Positions 15,064 to 23,916 of a stretch of DNA of 64,000 nt are shown here, piece by piece. Within the stretch, counting starts at the first letter, position 1; the number at the start of each line of letters is the position of its first letter. Origin of the DNA: Marinovum sp034669705 (GTDB taxonomy: Bacteria > Pseudomonadota > Alphaproteobacteria > Rhodobacterales > Rhodobacteraceae). The stretch covers positions 124,001-188,000 of the forward strand of contig NZ_JAXMOR010000002.1 of assembly GCF_034669705.1 (NCBI RefSeq). The letters run 5' to 3'. Under the pieces are notes generated by a model. That model searched no databases and had not been told where the DNA came from. It saw nothing but the letters and a program-made list of their open reading frames with translations. A program made the position numbers and the translations under genes.

Positions 15064-17781
15064 ATGCCAGTTGTTGTTGTCGAATCTCCGGCCAAGGCCA
15101 AGACAATCAACAAGTATCTCGGCTCGGATTACACCGTTCTGGCGTCTTATGGCCATGTGCGCGACCTGCCGGCCAAGAACGGATCGGTCGATCCGGATGC
15201 CGATTTCGAGATGAAATGGGAGATCGGCGTCGACAGCCGCAAGCACGTCAAGGCGATCGCCGACGCGCTCAAGGACGACAATGCGCTGATCCTCGCCACC
15301 GACCCCGACCGCGAAGGCGAGGCGATTTCCTGGCACCTCGAGGAGGCGCTGCGCAAGCGCCGGGCGATCAAGAAGGACACGCCGGTCAGCCGCGTCGTCT
15401 TCAACGCCATCACCAAGACCGCGGTCACCGAGGCGATGAAGAACCCCCGCCAGGTCGACGCGCCGCTGGTCGAGGCTTATCTGGCCCGTCGGGCGCTCGA
15501 CTACCTCGTGGGCTTCAACCTGTCGCCGGTGCTCTGGCGCAAGCTGCCCGGCGCGCGCTCGGCCGGCCGGGTGCAATCGGTCTGCCTGCGGCTGATCGTC
15601 GAACGCGAGATGGAGATCGAGGCCTTCAAGCCGCGCGAATACTGGTCGGTCAAGGCGCTGCTCGCCACCCCGCGCGGTCAGGAATACGAGGCGCGGCTGA
15701 CGGTGCATGCCGGCAAGAAACTCGACAAATACGACCTGGAGAACGAGACCGCCGCCGAACTGGCGGTGCAGGCGGTCACCTCGCGCGATCTCTTCGTCAC
15801 CTCGGTCGAGGCCAAACCGGCGACCCGCAACCCCTCGCCGCCCTTCATGACCTCGACCCTCCAACAGGAGGCCAGCCGCAAGTTCGGCATGGGCGCGCGG
15901 CAGGCAATGAACGCGGCGCAGCGGCTCTACGAGGCCGGCCACATCACCTATATGCGGACCGACGGCATCGACATGGCACCAGAGGCCGTCGACGCGACCC
16001 GCACCGCGATCAAGGACCGCTACGGTGCCGAGTTCGTGCCGGCCAAGGCGCGGGTTTACAAGAACAAGGCCAAGAACGCGCAGGAAGCGCACGAATGTAT
16101 CCGTCCGACCGAGATGTCCAAGGACACCGCCGCGCTGAAGCTGCGCGACAGCGACCAGGCGCGGCTCTACGACCTGATCTGGAAGCGCACCATGGCCTGC
16201 CAGATGGAGAGCGCCCGGCTCGAGCGCACCGTGGTCGAGATCGCCAGCCAGGACGGCCAGGTGGGCCTGCGCGCCAATGGCCAGCGGATTGCCTTCGAGG
16301 GCTTCCTCAAGGTCTACGAGGAAGGCCGCGATGACGTGGCCGAGGGCGATGACGACCGCATCCTGCCGCAGATCATGGACGGCGAGCCGGCCAAGTTCGC
16401 GAGATCCGGGCTGGAGACCGAATACAGCAAGGCCGGCGACAGCGCGCCCGCGGTGGTCGAAGCCGCCGGCATCCAGCGCAACGGCAAGGCGCTCTTGTCC
16501 GAAAACACCGCTGTTCTGGCGCTGCAGCACCACACCCAGCCGCCGCCGCGCTATACCGAGGCAACGCTGGTCAAGAAGATGGAAGAGCTGGGCATCGGCC
16601 GGCCTTCGACCTATGCCTCGATCGTCACCACGATCCAGGAACGCGGCTACGTGCAGAAGGAAAAGAACCGGCTGATCCCCGAGGACAAGGGCCGGATCGT
16701 CACCATCTTCCTGCTGAACTTCTTCCGCAAATACGTGGGCTACGAGTTCACCGCCAACCTCGAGGAAGATCTCGACAAGGTCTCGGCCGGCGAAGGCGAC
16801 TACAAGGAGGTGCTCAAGCGCTTCTGGCAGGATTTCTCCGCCGCCATCGCCGAGACCTCGGACCTGCGGATCGCGCAGGTGCTCGACGTGCTCGACGAGG
16901 CGCTGTCTGACCAGCTCTACCCGCCGCGCGAGGATGGCAGCGATCCGCGGGTCTGCCCGAAATGCGGCGCCGGCAAGCTCCACCTCAAGACCTCGCAGAC
17001 CGGCGGCTTCGTCGGCTGCGGCAATTACCCCGAGTGCACCTACACCCGTCCGATCGCCGGCGAGGGCGCGGATGGCGAGGAAAAGCTGCTGGGCGAGGAG
17101 GCCGGCGACGAGATCTGGCTGAAGGCGGGACGCTTCGGGCCTTACGTCCAGCGTGGCGAGCCGACGCCCGAGAACAAGAAACCGCCCCGCGCCTCGCTGC
17201 CCAAGGCCAAGGGCCAATTCGTGCCCGGCTGGGGGCCGGAGGACCTGACGCTCGACAAGGCGGTGACTCTGCTCAGCCTGCCGCGCGAGATCGGCGAGCA
17301 TTCCGAAGGCGGCATGATCAAGTCGAACTTCGGCCGGTTTGGTCCTTACATCATGCACCAGAAGCCGGATGAGGAAAAACCCGTCTACGTCAACCTCAAG
17401 GACCCGATCGAGGTCTTCGAGGTCGGCATGAACCACGCGGTCGAATTGCTCGAGCACAAGCGCGCCAACCCCGGTCGCGGCCGCGGGCGGACCGCCGTGA
17501 AGCCGCTCAAGGAACTCGGCGATCACCCCGACGGCGGTGCGGTCAATGTGATGGAGGGGCGCTACGGGCCTTACGTCAAATGGGAAAAGGTCAACGCGAC
17601 CCTGCCCAAGGACACCGAGCCGGCGGATGTGACCATGGAGATGGCGGTCAAGCTGATCGAGGAAAAGGCCGGCAAGAGCAAGAAGAAGCCGGCCAAGAAG
17701 GCCGCTGCCAAGAAGCCTGCCGCCAAGAAGACCACCGCGAAGAAAGCCGCGCCGAAAAAGGCCGCTGCCAAGGACGAGTGA
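15064..17781 (+). CDS. topA: DNA topoisomerase I
   Basis: 905 residues from ATG at 15064 (MPVVVVESPAKAKTINKYLG), preceded by GAAAGGAAA. This type IA enzyme relaxes negative supercoils. The TOPRIM domain has ESPAKA (7-12) and DPDREGEAISWH (80-91); the catalytic tyrosine is Tyr296 in ITYMRTD. One C4 zinc finger is visible (CPKCG...GCGNYPEC, about 631-658), followed by glycine-rich FGPY repeats (GRFGPYVQRG, GRFGPYIMHQ, GRYGPYVKWE) typical of this lineage. The last 40 residues are an alanine/lysine-rich tail resembling histone H1, likely DNA binding. A 109-bp tandem repeat array begins 5 bp after the stop. Confidence 0.98.
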   Translation: MPVVVVESPAKAKTINKYLGSDYTVLASYGHVRDLPAKNGSVDPDADFEMKWEIGVDSRKHVKAIADALKDDNALILATDPDREGEAISWHLEEALRKRRAIKKDTPVSRVVFNAITKTAVTEAMKNPRQVDAPLVEAYLARRALDYLVGFNLSPVLWRKLPGARSAGRVQSVCLRLIVEREMEIEAFKPREYWSVKALLATPRGQEYEARLTVHAGKKLDKYDLENETAAELAVQAVTSRDLFVTSVEAKPATRNPSPPFMTSTLQQEASRKFGMGARQAMNAAQRLYEAGHITYMRTDGIDMAPEAVDATRTAIKDRYGAEFVPAKARVYKNKAKNAQEAHECIRPTEMSKDTAALKLRDSDQARLYDLIWKRTMACQMESARLERTVVEIASQDGQVGLRANGQRIAFEGFLKVYEEGRDDVAEGDDDRILPQIMDGEPAKFARSGLETEYSKAGDSAPAVVEAAGIQRNGKALLSENTAVLALQHHTQPPPRYTEATLVKKMEELGIGRPSTYASIVTTIQERGYVQKEKNRLIPEDKGRIVTIFLLNFFRKYVGYEFTANLEEDLDKVSAGEGDYKEVLKRFWQDFSAAIAETSDLRIAQVLDVLDEALSDQLYPPREDGSDPRVCPKCGAGKLHLKTSQTGGFVGCGNYPECTYTRPIAGEGADGEEKLLGEEAGDEIWLKAGRFGPYVQRGEPTPENKKPPRASLPKAKGQFVPGWGPEDLTLDKAVTLLSLPREIGEHSEGGMIKSNFGRFGPYIMHQKPDEEKPVYVNLKDPIEVFEVGMNHAVELLEHKRANPGRGRGRTAVKPLKELGDHPDGGAVNVMEGRYGPYVKWEKVNATLPKDTEPADVTMEMAVKLIEEKAGKSKKKPAKKAAAKKPAAKKTTAKKAAPKKAAAKDE

Positions 17782-17785
17782 CCCC

Positions 17786-18265
17786 GTCCCGGCCTCCGCG
17801 CCGGGACCTCACGGCCGGCCCCAAAACCGAGAGGCCCCGGATCACGTCCGGGGCGGGGTCCCGAGCAAACCTCCGACACCACAAACCCAACGCCGTCCCG
17901 GCCCCCGAGCCGGGACCTCACCGCCGGCCCCAAAACCGAGAGGCCCCGGTCCACGTCCGGGGCGGGGTCCCGAGCAAACCTCCGACACCACAAACCCAAC
18001 GCCGTCCCGGCCCCCGAGCCGGGACCTCACCGCCGGCCGCAAGACCGTTAGGCCCCGGACCACGTCCGGGGCGGGGTCATTGGCAAACGTCCGAGGACAC
18101 ACACCCCACGCCGCCCCGGCCCCCGAGCCGGGACCTCACCGCCGGCCTCAAACCGAGAGGCCCCGGACCACGTCCGGGGCGGGGTCCCGAGCAAACCTCC
18201 GACACTACAAACCCAACCCAGTCCCGGCCCCTCACCGCCAGTCCCAAACCGAGAGGCTCCAGGTT
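17786..18265. repeat. 109-bp tandem repeat array, about 4.4 copies
   Basis: Units begin at 17786, 17895, 18004, 18113 and 18221 (period 109, 109, 109, 108), each opening with G(T/C)CCCGGC. Each full unit holds two inverted repeats: arms GTCCCGGC/GCCGGGAC at the start (17786-17807 in unit 1) and CCCCGG/CCGGGG about 49 bp later (17835-17853). The linkers CTCACCGCCGGCC and GAGCAAACCTCCGACACCAC are also nearly invariant. The fifth unit is truncated and diverged. No open frame explains it. The array fills the 656-bp space between topA and the L,D-transpeptidase (17782-18437). Confidence 0.95.
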
Positions 18266-18437
18266 GGGACTGGCACGGTCGTCAGGAAACCTCACGCAGC
18301 CCCCTCCCCCGCCCCGATGTCTCACCCCCTGTGACCTTTCCGCACTCACATTCACGCTCGCGCATATGTGAGTGGCAACCCCCGACGCTTTCGGCTTCAT
18401 GTCCCCCTGCACGGAACGACAATCGAAAGGTCCTGAC

Positions 18438-18989
18438 ATGCGCCAGACATTCACCCGCCGCCACCTGCTGGCCACCGCCGGCGCGGCCCTGCTGCTGCCT
18501 GCTGTTGCCCGCGCCGCCGAGCCGGTGCGCCACAATATCTCCGCCTTTACCCATCAGGACTGGCGCGACCACTTCAGCGAGCTGGGCCAAGGCGCCATCG
18601 TCTGCGACACCGAGTCCCGCGCCCTGCATTTCTGGGCCGGGGACGGTAGCGACTATCGCGTCTACCCGACCTCGGTGCCAAAGACCGACGAGCTCACCAA
18701 GCGCGGCTACACCCGGATCGTGCGCAAGAAGGTCGGCCCCTCCTGGACGCCGACGGCCAGCCAGATGGAGCGTTTTCCCGACTGGAAGCCCGTCGCAGGC
18801 GGCGCGCCGGACAATCCGCTGGGCACCCATGCGCTCTATTTCGACTGGCCGGCCTACCTGATCCACGGCACCCATGACACGCGCAAGATCGGCCGCCGGT
18901 CCTCTGACGGCTGCATCGGGCTCTACAACGAGAAAATCGCCGAGCTCTACGCGCTCACCGAGATCGGCACCCAGGTCCGCCTGCTCTAA
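18438..18989 (+). CDS. L,D-transpeptidase (YkuD domain)
   Basis: 183 residues from ATG at 18438, with AAAGG 8 nt upstream. The N-terminus MRQTFTRRHLLATAGAALLLPAVARA carries a twin-arginine-type signal (TRRHLLA), so export may be through Tat. The YkuD catalytic motif is present as HGT (143-145) followed by SSDGCIGL (155-162) with nucleophile Cys159. Such enzymes make 3-3 peptidoglycan cross-links or attach proteins to the wall. The protein is nearly all catalytic domain, without a LysM or peptidoglycan-binding module. Confidence 0.93.
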   Translation: MRQTFTRRHLLATAGAALLLPAVARAAEPVRHNISAFTHQDWRDHFSELGQGAIVCDTESRALHFWAGDGSDYRVYPTSVPKTDELTKRGYTRIVRKKVGPSWTPTASQMERFPDWKPVAGGAPDNPLGTHALYFDWPAYLIHGTHDTRKIGRRSSDGCIGLYNEKIAELYALTEIGTQVRLL

Positions 18990-19038
18990 GCCCGCACAAA
19001 GCCGGCGCGCCGATCCGGCCACGGATCGGCGCGGCTGC

Positions 19039-19464
19039 TTATGCCACCGCGGTCTCGAGCGCGGCAAGGATGCCGGTCCAGCCGCCCTTGTGATTGTCGC
19101 GGCTGTCCTCGCTGGGAAAGCGCACATGGGTGAGCTTGACCCGCGTGGCCGCGCCCTCGGGGGTGAATTCCACGGTGACCTCGCTGTCCGCCTCGGTCGA
19201 ATGGTTGCTCTCCCAGGTAAAGACCAGCCGGTCATGCGGCGAGATCTCGCGGTAGGTGCCGGTGTGCGGCAACGCCTGGTCTCCGGCCATCATGATGATC
19301 TCGAACCGCCCGCCTTCGCGCGCGTCGGCGTTTGCCCGTGCCACAGTCACGTTTTCGCCGGGCCGCATGAAACGGCGCAGCATATCGGGATCGAGCCAGG
19401 CCTTGAACAGCGCCTCGCGCGGGGCGGCAATGGTGCGTTCAACCGTCAGTGTCAGATCGTTCAT
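19039..19464 (-). CDS. SRPBCC (AHSA1-type) domain protein
   Basis: 141 residues. The helix-grip fold is indicated by LTVERTIAAPREALFKAWLDPDMLRRFMRP, GGRFEIIMMAGD, TGTYREISPHDRLVFTWES, VTVEFTPEGAATRVKLTH and a C-terminal GGWTGILAALE helix. It belongs to the AHSA1/START-like group that binds hydrophobic ligands; the ligand is unknown. It overlaps the upstream ArsR gene by 26 nt, and ArsR-SRPBCC pairs are common in Proteobacteria, so the regulator probably controls this gene. Confidence 0.92.
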   Translation of the reverse strand: MNDLTLTVERTIAAPREALFKAWLDPDMLRRFMRPGENVTVARANADAREGGRFEIIMMAGDQALPHTGTYREISPHDRLVFTWESNHSTEADSEVTVEFTPEGAATRVKLTHVRFPSEDSRDNHKGGWTGILAALETAVA

Positions 19465-19801
19465 CGGAAATTCCTTCCGTCATCAGGGTTTCAAGCGCGT
19501 CAAGACGCAGGTCCCAGATCGACCGCAGGTCGTCGAACCAGCGCTCGACCGCCTTCAGCGGCGCCATCTGCACGTCAATCAGATGTTCGCGCCATTCGGT
19601 CCGCCGCCGTACCAGACCCGCCCGCTCCAGCGCCTTGATATGCTTGGAGATGGCATTGAGGCTCATGTCGAACCTGGCGTGGATGTCACCGACCTTCAGC
19701 GGCCCTTCCTGCGCCAGAAGCGTCAGGATGGACCGGCGCGTCGGATCGCTGGCGGCCTTGAGAATGTCGTTGAGGTCATATGCGTCATGTCGTTTAGCCA
19801 T
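19439..19801 (-). CDS. ArsR-family transcriptional regulator
   Basis: 120 residues from ATG at 19801 (MAKRHDAYDL); a GTG five codons earlier is an alternative. The winged helix-turn-helix is clear: DILKAASDPTRRSILTLLAQEGPLKVGDIHARFDMSLNAISKHIKALERAGLVRRRTEWREHLIDV. No cysteine cluster for metal sensing is seen, so a metal-independent signal is likely. The start codon lies inside a near-palindrome (19793-19810) that may be its own operator. Confidence 0.92.
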   Translation of the reverse strand: MAKRHDAYDLNDILKAASDPTRRSILTLLAQEGPLKVGDIHARFDMSLNAISKHIKALERAGLVRRRTEWREHLIDVQMAPLKAVERWFDDLRSIWDLRLDALETLMTEGISDERSDTDG

Positions 19802-19810
19802 ATGGTTGAA
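19793..19810. promoter_or_regulatory. Putative ArsR autoregulatory operator
   Basis: TTTAGCCATATGGTTGAA is an inverted repeat centred on CATATG with 7 of 9 positions paired between arms. It covers the arsR start codon. Autoregulatory operators at or near the start of ArsR genes are usual. Support is symmetry and position only. Confidence 0.5.
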
Positions 19811-19964
19811 TAACACGTCGTCCCGGCATCAGTCAACCTTTCAGGAGAATGATCGCCCGGCGGGCTGCTAACGTTAACGATCTCTGCGCTGCGGCAATCC
19901 ATTTGACTCTTCGCCCCCCCTCGCCCACAAACTCGCCAATCATCACTTTCATGGGAGATTTTCG

Positions 19965-20669
19965 ATGAAGAAGGTCTATGGCTCGGCGTCAGAAGCGCTC
20001 GACGGCCTGCTTTTCGACGGCATGCAGATCGCGGCGGGGGGCTTCGGGCTCTGCGGCATCCCGGAACTGCTGATCGACGCGCTGGTCGACAGCGGCGTCA
20101 AGGATCTGACCGTGGCGTCGAACAATGCCGGCGTCGACGGCTTCGGTCTCGGCAAGCTGCTCGAAACCAAGCAGATCAAGAAGATGATGTCCTCCTATGT
20201 CGGTGAGAACGCCGAATTCATGCGCCAGTACCTCTCCGGCGAGCTCGAGCTCGAGTTCAACCCGCAGGGCACCCTGGCCGAGCGCATGCGCGCCGGCGGC
20301 GCCGGCATCCCGGGCTTTTACACCAAGACCGGCGTCGGCACCCAGATCGCCGAGGGCAAGGAAGTGAAGCAGTTCCGCGGCGAGGATTACATCCTCGAAG
20401 AGGGCATCTTTGCCGACCTGTCGATCGTCAAGGCGTGGAAGGCCGATGACACCGGCAACCTGGTGTTCCGCAAGACCGCGCGCAACTTCAACCCGCCGGC
20501 GGCGATGTGCGGCAAGGTCTGCGTCGTGGAGGTGGAAGAGATCGTCGAGCGCGGCGCGCTCGATCCCGATCACATCCACCTGCCCGGCATCTACGTGCAC
20601 CGGATCGTCCAGGGGCAGCACGAGAAACGCATCGAACAGCGCACCACGCGCAAGAGGGAGGACGCCTGA
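19965..20669 (+). CDS. scoA: 3-oxoacid CoA-transferase subunit A
   Basis: 234 residues. It transfers CoA between a 3-oxoacid such as acetoacetate and an acyl-CoA such as succinyl-CoA, linking ketone body or polyhydroxybutyrate breakdown to the TCA cycle. Signatures: DGMQIAAGGFGLCGIPELLIDAL (glycine-rich region), LTVASNNAG, YVGENAEFMRQYLSGELELEFNPQGTLAERMRAGGAGIPGFYT and LPGIYVHRIVQG. GGGAG precedes ATG at 19965. The stop overlaps the scoB start by one nucleotide (TGATG). Confidence 0.95.
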   Translation: MKKVYGSASEALDGLLFDGMQIAAGGFGLCGIPELLIDALVDSGVKDLTVASNNAGVDGFGLGKLLETKQIKKMMSSYVGENAEFMRQYLSGELELEFNPQGTLAERMRAGGAGIPGFYTKTGVGTQIAEGKEVKQFRGEDYILEEGIFADLSIVKAWKADDTGNLVFRKTARNFNPPAAMCGKVCVVEVEEIVERGALDPDHIHLPGIYVHRIVQGQHEKRIEQRTTRKREDA

Positions 20670-21307
20670 TGGCCGCTGAAATCAAGGGCTGGGACCGCAA
20701 CCAAATGGCCGCCCGCGCGGCGGAAGAGCTCGAAGACGGCATGTACGTCAACCTCGGCATCGGCATCCCGACGCTGGTGGCGAACTACGTCGGCGACAAG
20801 GACATCACCCTGCAGTCCGAAAACGGCATGCTGGGCATGGGCCCCTTCCCCTTCGAGGGCGAGGAAGACCCCGACCTGATCAACGCCGGCAAGCAGACCA
20901 TCACCGAACTGGCGCGCACCTCGTATTTCGACAGCGCGACGAGCTTCGGCATGATCCGCGGCGGCAAGATCGCGGCGGCGATCCTCGGCGCGATGGAAGT
21001 GGCCGAGAACGGCGACCTCGCCAACTGGATGATCCCCGGCAAGCTGGTCAAGGGCATGGGCGGCGCGATGGACCTGGTGGCCGGCGTCGGCCGCGTCATC
21101 GTGGTGATGGACCACACCAACAAGCACGGTGACAGCAAGCTGCTGAAGGCCTGCACCCTGCCGCTGACCGGCAAGGGCGTGGTCGACCGGATCATCACCA
21201 ACCTCGGCGTGCTCGACGTGGTGGACGGCGGCCTCAGGATCGTCGCCTGCGCCGATGGCGTCAGCGAAGACGAGATCCGCGCCGCCACCGAGGCAACCAT
21301 CGTCTGA
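20669..21307 (+). CDS. scoB: 3-oxoacid CoA-transferase subunit B
   Basis: 212 residues from ATG at 20669 with AGGGAGGA upstream; a longer frame from 20507 is out-of-frame coding of scoA. The catalytic glutamate lies in LQSENGMLG (SENG motif), the residue that forms the enzyme-CoA thioester. GIGIPTLVANY and GGAMDLVAGVGRVIVVMDH are also typical. It forms a heterotetramer with ScoA and is translationally coupled to it. Confidence 0.95.
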   Translation: MAAEIKGWDRNQMAARAAEELEDGMYVNLGIGIPTLVANYVGDKDITLQSENGMLGMGPFPFEGEEDPDLINAGKQTITELARTSYFDSATSFGMIRGGKIAAAILGAMEVAENGDLANWMIPGKLVKGMGGAMDLVAGVGRVIVVMDHTNKHGDSKLLKACTLPLTGKGVVDRIITNLGVLDVVDGGLRIVACADGVSEDEIRAATEATIV

Positions 21308-21341
21308 CAAATGACCGGGGCGGCCAGGCGCTGCCCCGATC

Positions 21342-21398
21342 CTTCTTCTGTTCAAAAATACCCTCGGGGGAGGCCGTCAGGCCGGGGGCAGCGCCCCC
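21342..21398 (+). repeat. Head-plus-double-hairpin element, copy 1
   Basis: A 30-nt head (21342-21371, starting CTTCTTCTGTTCAAAAATAC) is followed by hairpin A, GGCC-GTCA-GGCC (72-83), then hairpin B, GGGGGC-AGC-GCCCCC (84-98). Same architecture at 39739-39796 (minus) and 50846-50905 (plus). Here it sits between the convergent scoB and anbu genes. Confidence 0.9.
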
Positions 21399-21406
21399 TC
21401 CTCCGC

Positions 21407-22138
21407 TCAGAGCCTGTAGCTGGGCAAGAGCTGGAACGCCTCGCGCAGCGCCTGCCCCCAGAGCTGGCTGATCCCCTGATAGACCGCGTCATCGGCCTGC
21501 ACCCGCTTGTTGCGGTGGTTGCTGAAACTGTCGGTCTCGTAGATCTGCAGGTCGAAGGGCAGGCCGACCGAGAGGTTCGATTTCACCGTCGAATCGAAGG
21601 ACACCAGCAGCAGCTTGATCGCATCCTCGAAATCCATCGTCCGGTCATAGGCGCGTACCAGGATCGGCTTGCCGTATTTGGTCTCGCCGATCTGAAAGAA
21701 TGGCGTGTCCTCGGTGATTTCGATGAAATTGCCCTCGGGGTAGATCAGAAAGATCGTCGGTTGCCCGCCGCGGATCTGTCCCCCCACGATGATCGAGGCG
21801 CCGAACTGGTCGTCAGAGGTCTGGCCCGTGGGCGAGGCATCGGCGATCACCTCGCGCAGGGTGTCGCCGACCAGCCGCGCCACCTGGAACATCGTCGGCT
21901 GGTGCAGCAGGCTGGGGTCGCGCTGCTCCTCCGAGACCGAGCGCTCGTTGAGCAGGCTGATCACCGATTGCGTGGTGGCCAGATTGCCGGCGGTCATGAT
22001 GGTGATCGCCCGCTCGCCCGGCACCTCCCAGGTGAACATCTTCTTGCTGACGGCGAAATTGTCGACGCCGGCGCTGGTGCGGGTGTCGGACATGAACACC
22101 AGGCCGTGGTCGAGCCGCATTCCGATACAATAGGTCAT
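21407..22138 (-). CDS. Anbu, proteasome-like peptidase (HslV paralogue)
   Basis: 243 residues. The N-terminus MTYCIGMRLDHGLVFMSDTRTSAGVDNF is the Ntn-hydrolase start of Anbu (ancestral beta subunit); after Met removal, Thr2 would be the nucleophile. MFTWEVPGERAITIMTAGNLATTQSVISLL is another Anbu signature. Anbu assembles into open helical rings related to the 20S proteasome. Its physiological role is unresolved. It is the last gene of the ATP-grasp / alpha-E / transglutaminase / Anbu operon, the standard Anbu neighbourhood, and starts 33 bp after the transglutaminase stop. Confidence 0.93.
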   Translation of the reverse strand: MTYCIGMRLDHGLVFMSDTRTSAGVDNFAVSKKMFTWEVPGERAITIMTAGNLATTQSVISLLNERSVSEEQRDPSLLHQPTMFQVARLVGDTLREVIADASPTGQTSDDQFGASIIVGGQIRGGQPTIFLIYPEGNFIEITEDTPFFQIGETKYGKPILVRAYDRTMDFEDAIKLLLVSFDSTVKSNLSVGLPFDLQIYETDSFSNHRNKRVQADDAVYQGISQLWGQALREAFQLLPSYRL

Positions 22139-22171
22139 CTGCCGGTTCCGAAGGTGAGGTCAGCCCCAGTC

Positions 22172-22969
22172 TTACTGCTGAACCTGCAGCGAGACCACAA
22201 GCGATTCCTCGGCCGAGCCCATCCGCAGCCCGGCCACCGGCGCGGCATCGCGGGCATCGCGGCCGGTGGCGATACGGGCGTATTTCTCGTCCGGCGAGAC
22301 GCCGTTCGAGACGTCGAAGCCGACCCAGCCCAATCCTTCAACATGCACCTCGGCCCAGGCATGGGTCGCCTCCTGTTCGGTCTGGTCGTTGACCAGCAGA
22401 TAGCCACTCACATAGCGCGCCGGCAGCCCCGACAAGCGGGCGGCGGACACAAAAATCTGGGCATGGTCCTGACAGACGCCGGAAGTGCCCTGCAGCGCCG
22501 CCTCGGCGCCGGTGTCGGCGCCGGTGGTGCCGGTCGCATAGGGCAGCGCCTGCAGGATCGCCGCCGAGAGCGCATGCAGGCTGTCAAGCTGGCCGGCCGG
22601 CTCCGGCGCCACCGCCGGCAGCGCCCGGATCGCCGCGCCCGGACGGGTCAGCGGCGTCTGCTGGCGGTAGTACCACAGCGGCGCCACGCCATCGTGCCGG
22701 CCGAAGACACCGCTGCCATCCAGCGTCTCGACCGTGCCATGGGCGCGCAGCCGCAGCCCCTGGCCGCCGGGATCGAGGCTGACCAGGTCGACATGGTTGC
22801 CGTGGTGGTCGCGGTAGCTGGTCTCGATCCGCCCGCCGGCAATCTCGATCTGCCACTCCGCCACCCGCTGCACCTGAGAGGCCAGAGGCCGCAGCCGCAC
22901 CTTCTGCAGCGCATAGCTCACCGGGGCGCTGTAGCCGTAATCGGTGCCGTGGTTGATCGTGATGTCCAT
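22172..22969 (-). CDS. Transglutaminase-like cysteine peptidase of the Anbu operon
   Basis: 265 residues from ATG at 22969 (MDITINHGTDYGYSAPVSYA); 20 extra codons upstream would overlap alpha-E. The N-terminal beta domain is followed by a transglutaminase core with the catalytic triad in place: Cys166 (GTSGVCQDHAQIF), His203 (ATHAWAEVHV) and Asp219 (VGFDVSNG). Such proteins are thought to cleave or modify isopeptide/amide bonds. It lies 4 bp after the alpha-E stop. Confidence 0.93.
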   Translation of the reverse strand: MDITINHGTDYGYSAPVSYALQKVRLRPLASQVQRVAEWQIEIAGGRIETSYRDHHGNHVDLVSLDPGGQGLRLRAHGTVETLDGSGVFGRHDGVAPLWYYRQQTPLTRPGAAIRALPAVAPEPAGQLDSLHALSAAILQALPYATGTTGADTGAEAALQGTSGVCQDHAQIFVSAARLSGLPARYVSGYLLVNDQTEQEATHAWAEVHVEGLGWVGFDVSNGVSPDEKYARIATGRDARDAAPVAGLRMGSAEESLVVSLQVQQ

Positions 22970-22973
22970 CGCC

Positions 22974-23915
22974 TTACCCCGCAAACCTGAAATCGGTCTC
23001 GACCTGCCGCGCGAGCCCCGCGGTATCACCGATCAGCCGGGTGATGAAATCATGCAGCCCCTCGTTGAAGATCGAGGTGATGTCGCGTTTCTCCAGCTGG
23101 CAGCAGAGCGCATCGGCCAGGTCATGCGACGGGTGGCGGGTCTCGTAATCCTCGGCCAGGTTGCCGAGGCTGCGCACGATCTCGCAGGCGCTGTAGGCCA
23201 GCGAGCGCGGCATCCGCCGGTCGAGGATCAGGAAGGCGGCGATGGCAGGGGCGGTGAAATCCTCTTCCACCGCCCAGCGGAACGACCGATGCGCCGAGAC
23301 CGAGCGCAGGATGGTCTCCCATTGCACGTTGTCGAGCCGGCTGCCGACGAAGGAGGGCGCCGGCAGCAGCGAATAGTATTTCACGTCGATCAGCCGCGCC
23401 GTGTTGTCCATCCGTTCGACATAGGTGCCGAGACGGCAGAAATCATAGACGTCGTTGCGCAGCATGGTGCCGTAGAGCGCGCCGCGCACCAGCCCCGACT
23501 GCTGGCGGATGGTGGCCAGCACCGCCGGCAGCTCGGTCTGCGGGATCTCGTCCCTGAGCAGTTCGGTGAACAGCATCCAGGTTTCGTTCACGGCCGCCCA
23601 GACCTCGGTGGTCAGCGCGGTGCGCACGGTGCGGGCATTGTCGCGCGCCGACTTGATGATCGACAGCACCGAGCTCGGGTTCGCCGTCTCGCGCAGCAGG
23701 AAGTTCACCACCTGCGCGCTGTCATAGCCGTCATGCGCCGCCTCATAGGCCGATTGCGCCGCCAGCGTGACGATGACCGAGCGCCATTCGGCCTCGGCGC
23801 TGTTGGAGCGGGTGAGCGCGATGCGGAACCCCGCCTCGATCAGCCGCGCCGTGTTTTCCGCCCGTTCGAGCGAGCGGAACATCCAGTAGAGCCCGCCTGC
23901 GGTTTTGCCCAGCAT
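22974..23915 (-). CDS. Alpha-E domain protein (DUF403)
   Basis: 313 residues, all-helical. It opens with MLGKTAGGLYWMFRSLERAENTARLIEAGFRIAL, the conserved alpha-E start, and contains ESAYEAAHDGYDSAQVVNFLL-like and VERMDNTARLIDVKYYSLLP repeats of the motif RxxNxAR. It is nearly always encoded next to a circularly permuted ATP-grasp protein and is presumed to work with it in peptide ligation, but no biochemical activity is established. The start is directly after the ATP-grasp stop (1-bp gap). Confidence 0.92.
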   Translation of the reverse strand: MLGKTAGGLYWMFRSLERAENTARLIEAGFRIALTRSNSAEAEWRSVIVTLAAQSAYEAAHDGYDSAQVVNFLLRETANPSSVLSIIKSARDNARTVRTALTTEVWAAVNETWMLFTELLRDEIPQTELPAVLATIRQQSGLVRGALYGTMLRNDVYDFCRLGTYVERMDNTARLIDVKYYSLLPAPSFVGSRLDNVQWETILRSVSAHRSFRWAVEEDFTAPAIAAFLILDRRMPRSLAYSACEIVRSLGNLAEDYETRHPSHDLADALCCQLEKRDITSIFNEGLHDFITRLIGDTAGLARQVETDFRFAG

Positions 23916-23916
23916 G

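Noticed and set aside
14467..17526. Minus-strand open frame of 1019 codons covering topA
   Set aside because: Only its last 152 codons are a real gene; the rest is the antisense of topA, with the His/Arg/Leu/Gly-rich look of GC-rich shadow frames. topA motifs are on the plus strand.
17786..18265. CRISPR array
   Set aside because: The whole 109-bp unit is repeated, with no variable spacers, and there are no cas genes.
17782..18437. Open frames through the tandem repeat (263 codons plus strand, 142 and 152 codons minus strand)
   Set aside because: They are products of a stop-poor GC-rich repeat whose period (109) is not a multiple of three, so each unit is read in a different frame; no start signals.
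19802..19816. Earlier GTG start for the ArsR regulator
   Set aside because: It adds five residues without a ribosome-binding site; ATG at 19801 gives the usual N-terminus.
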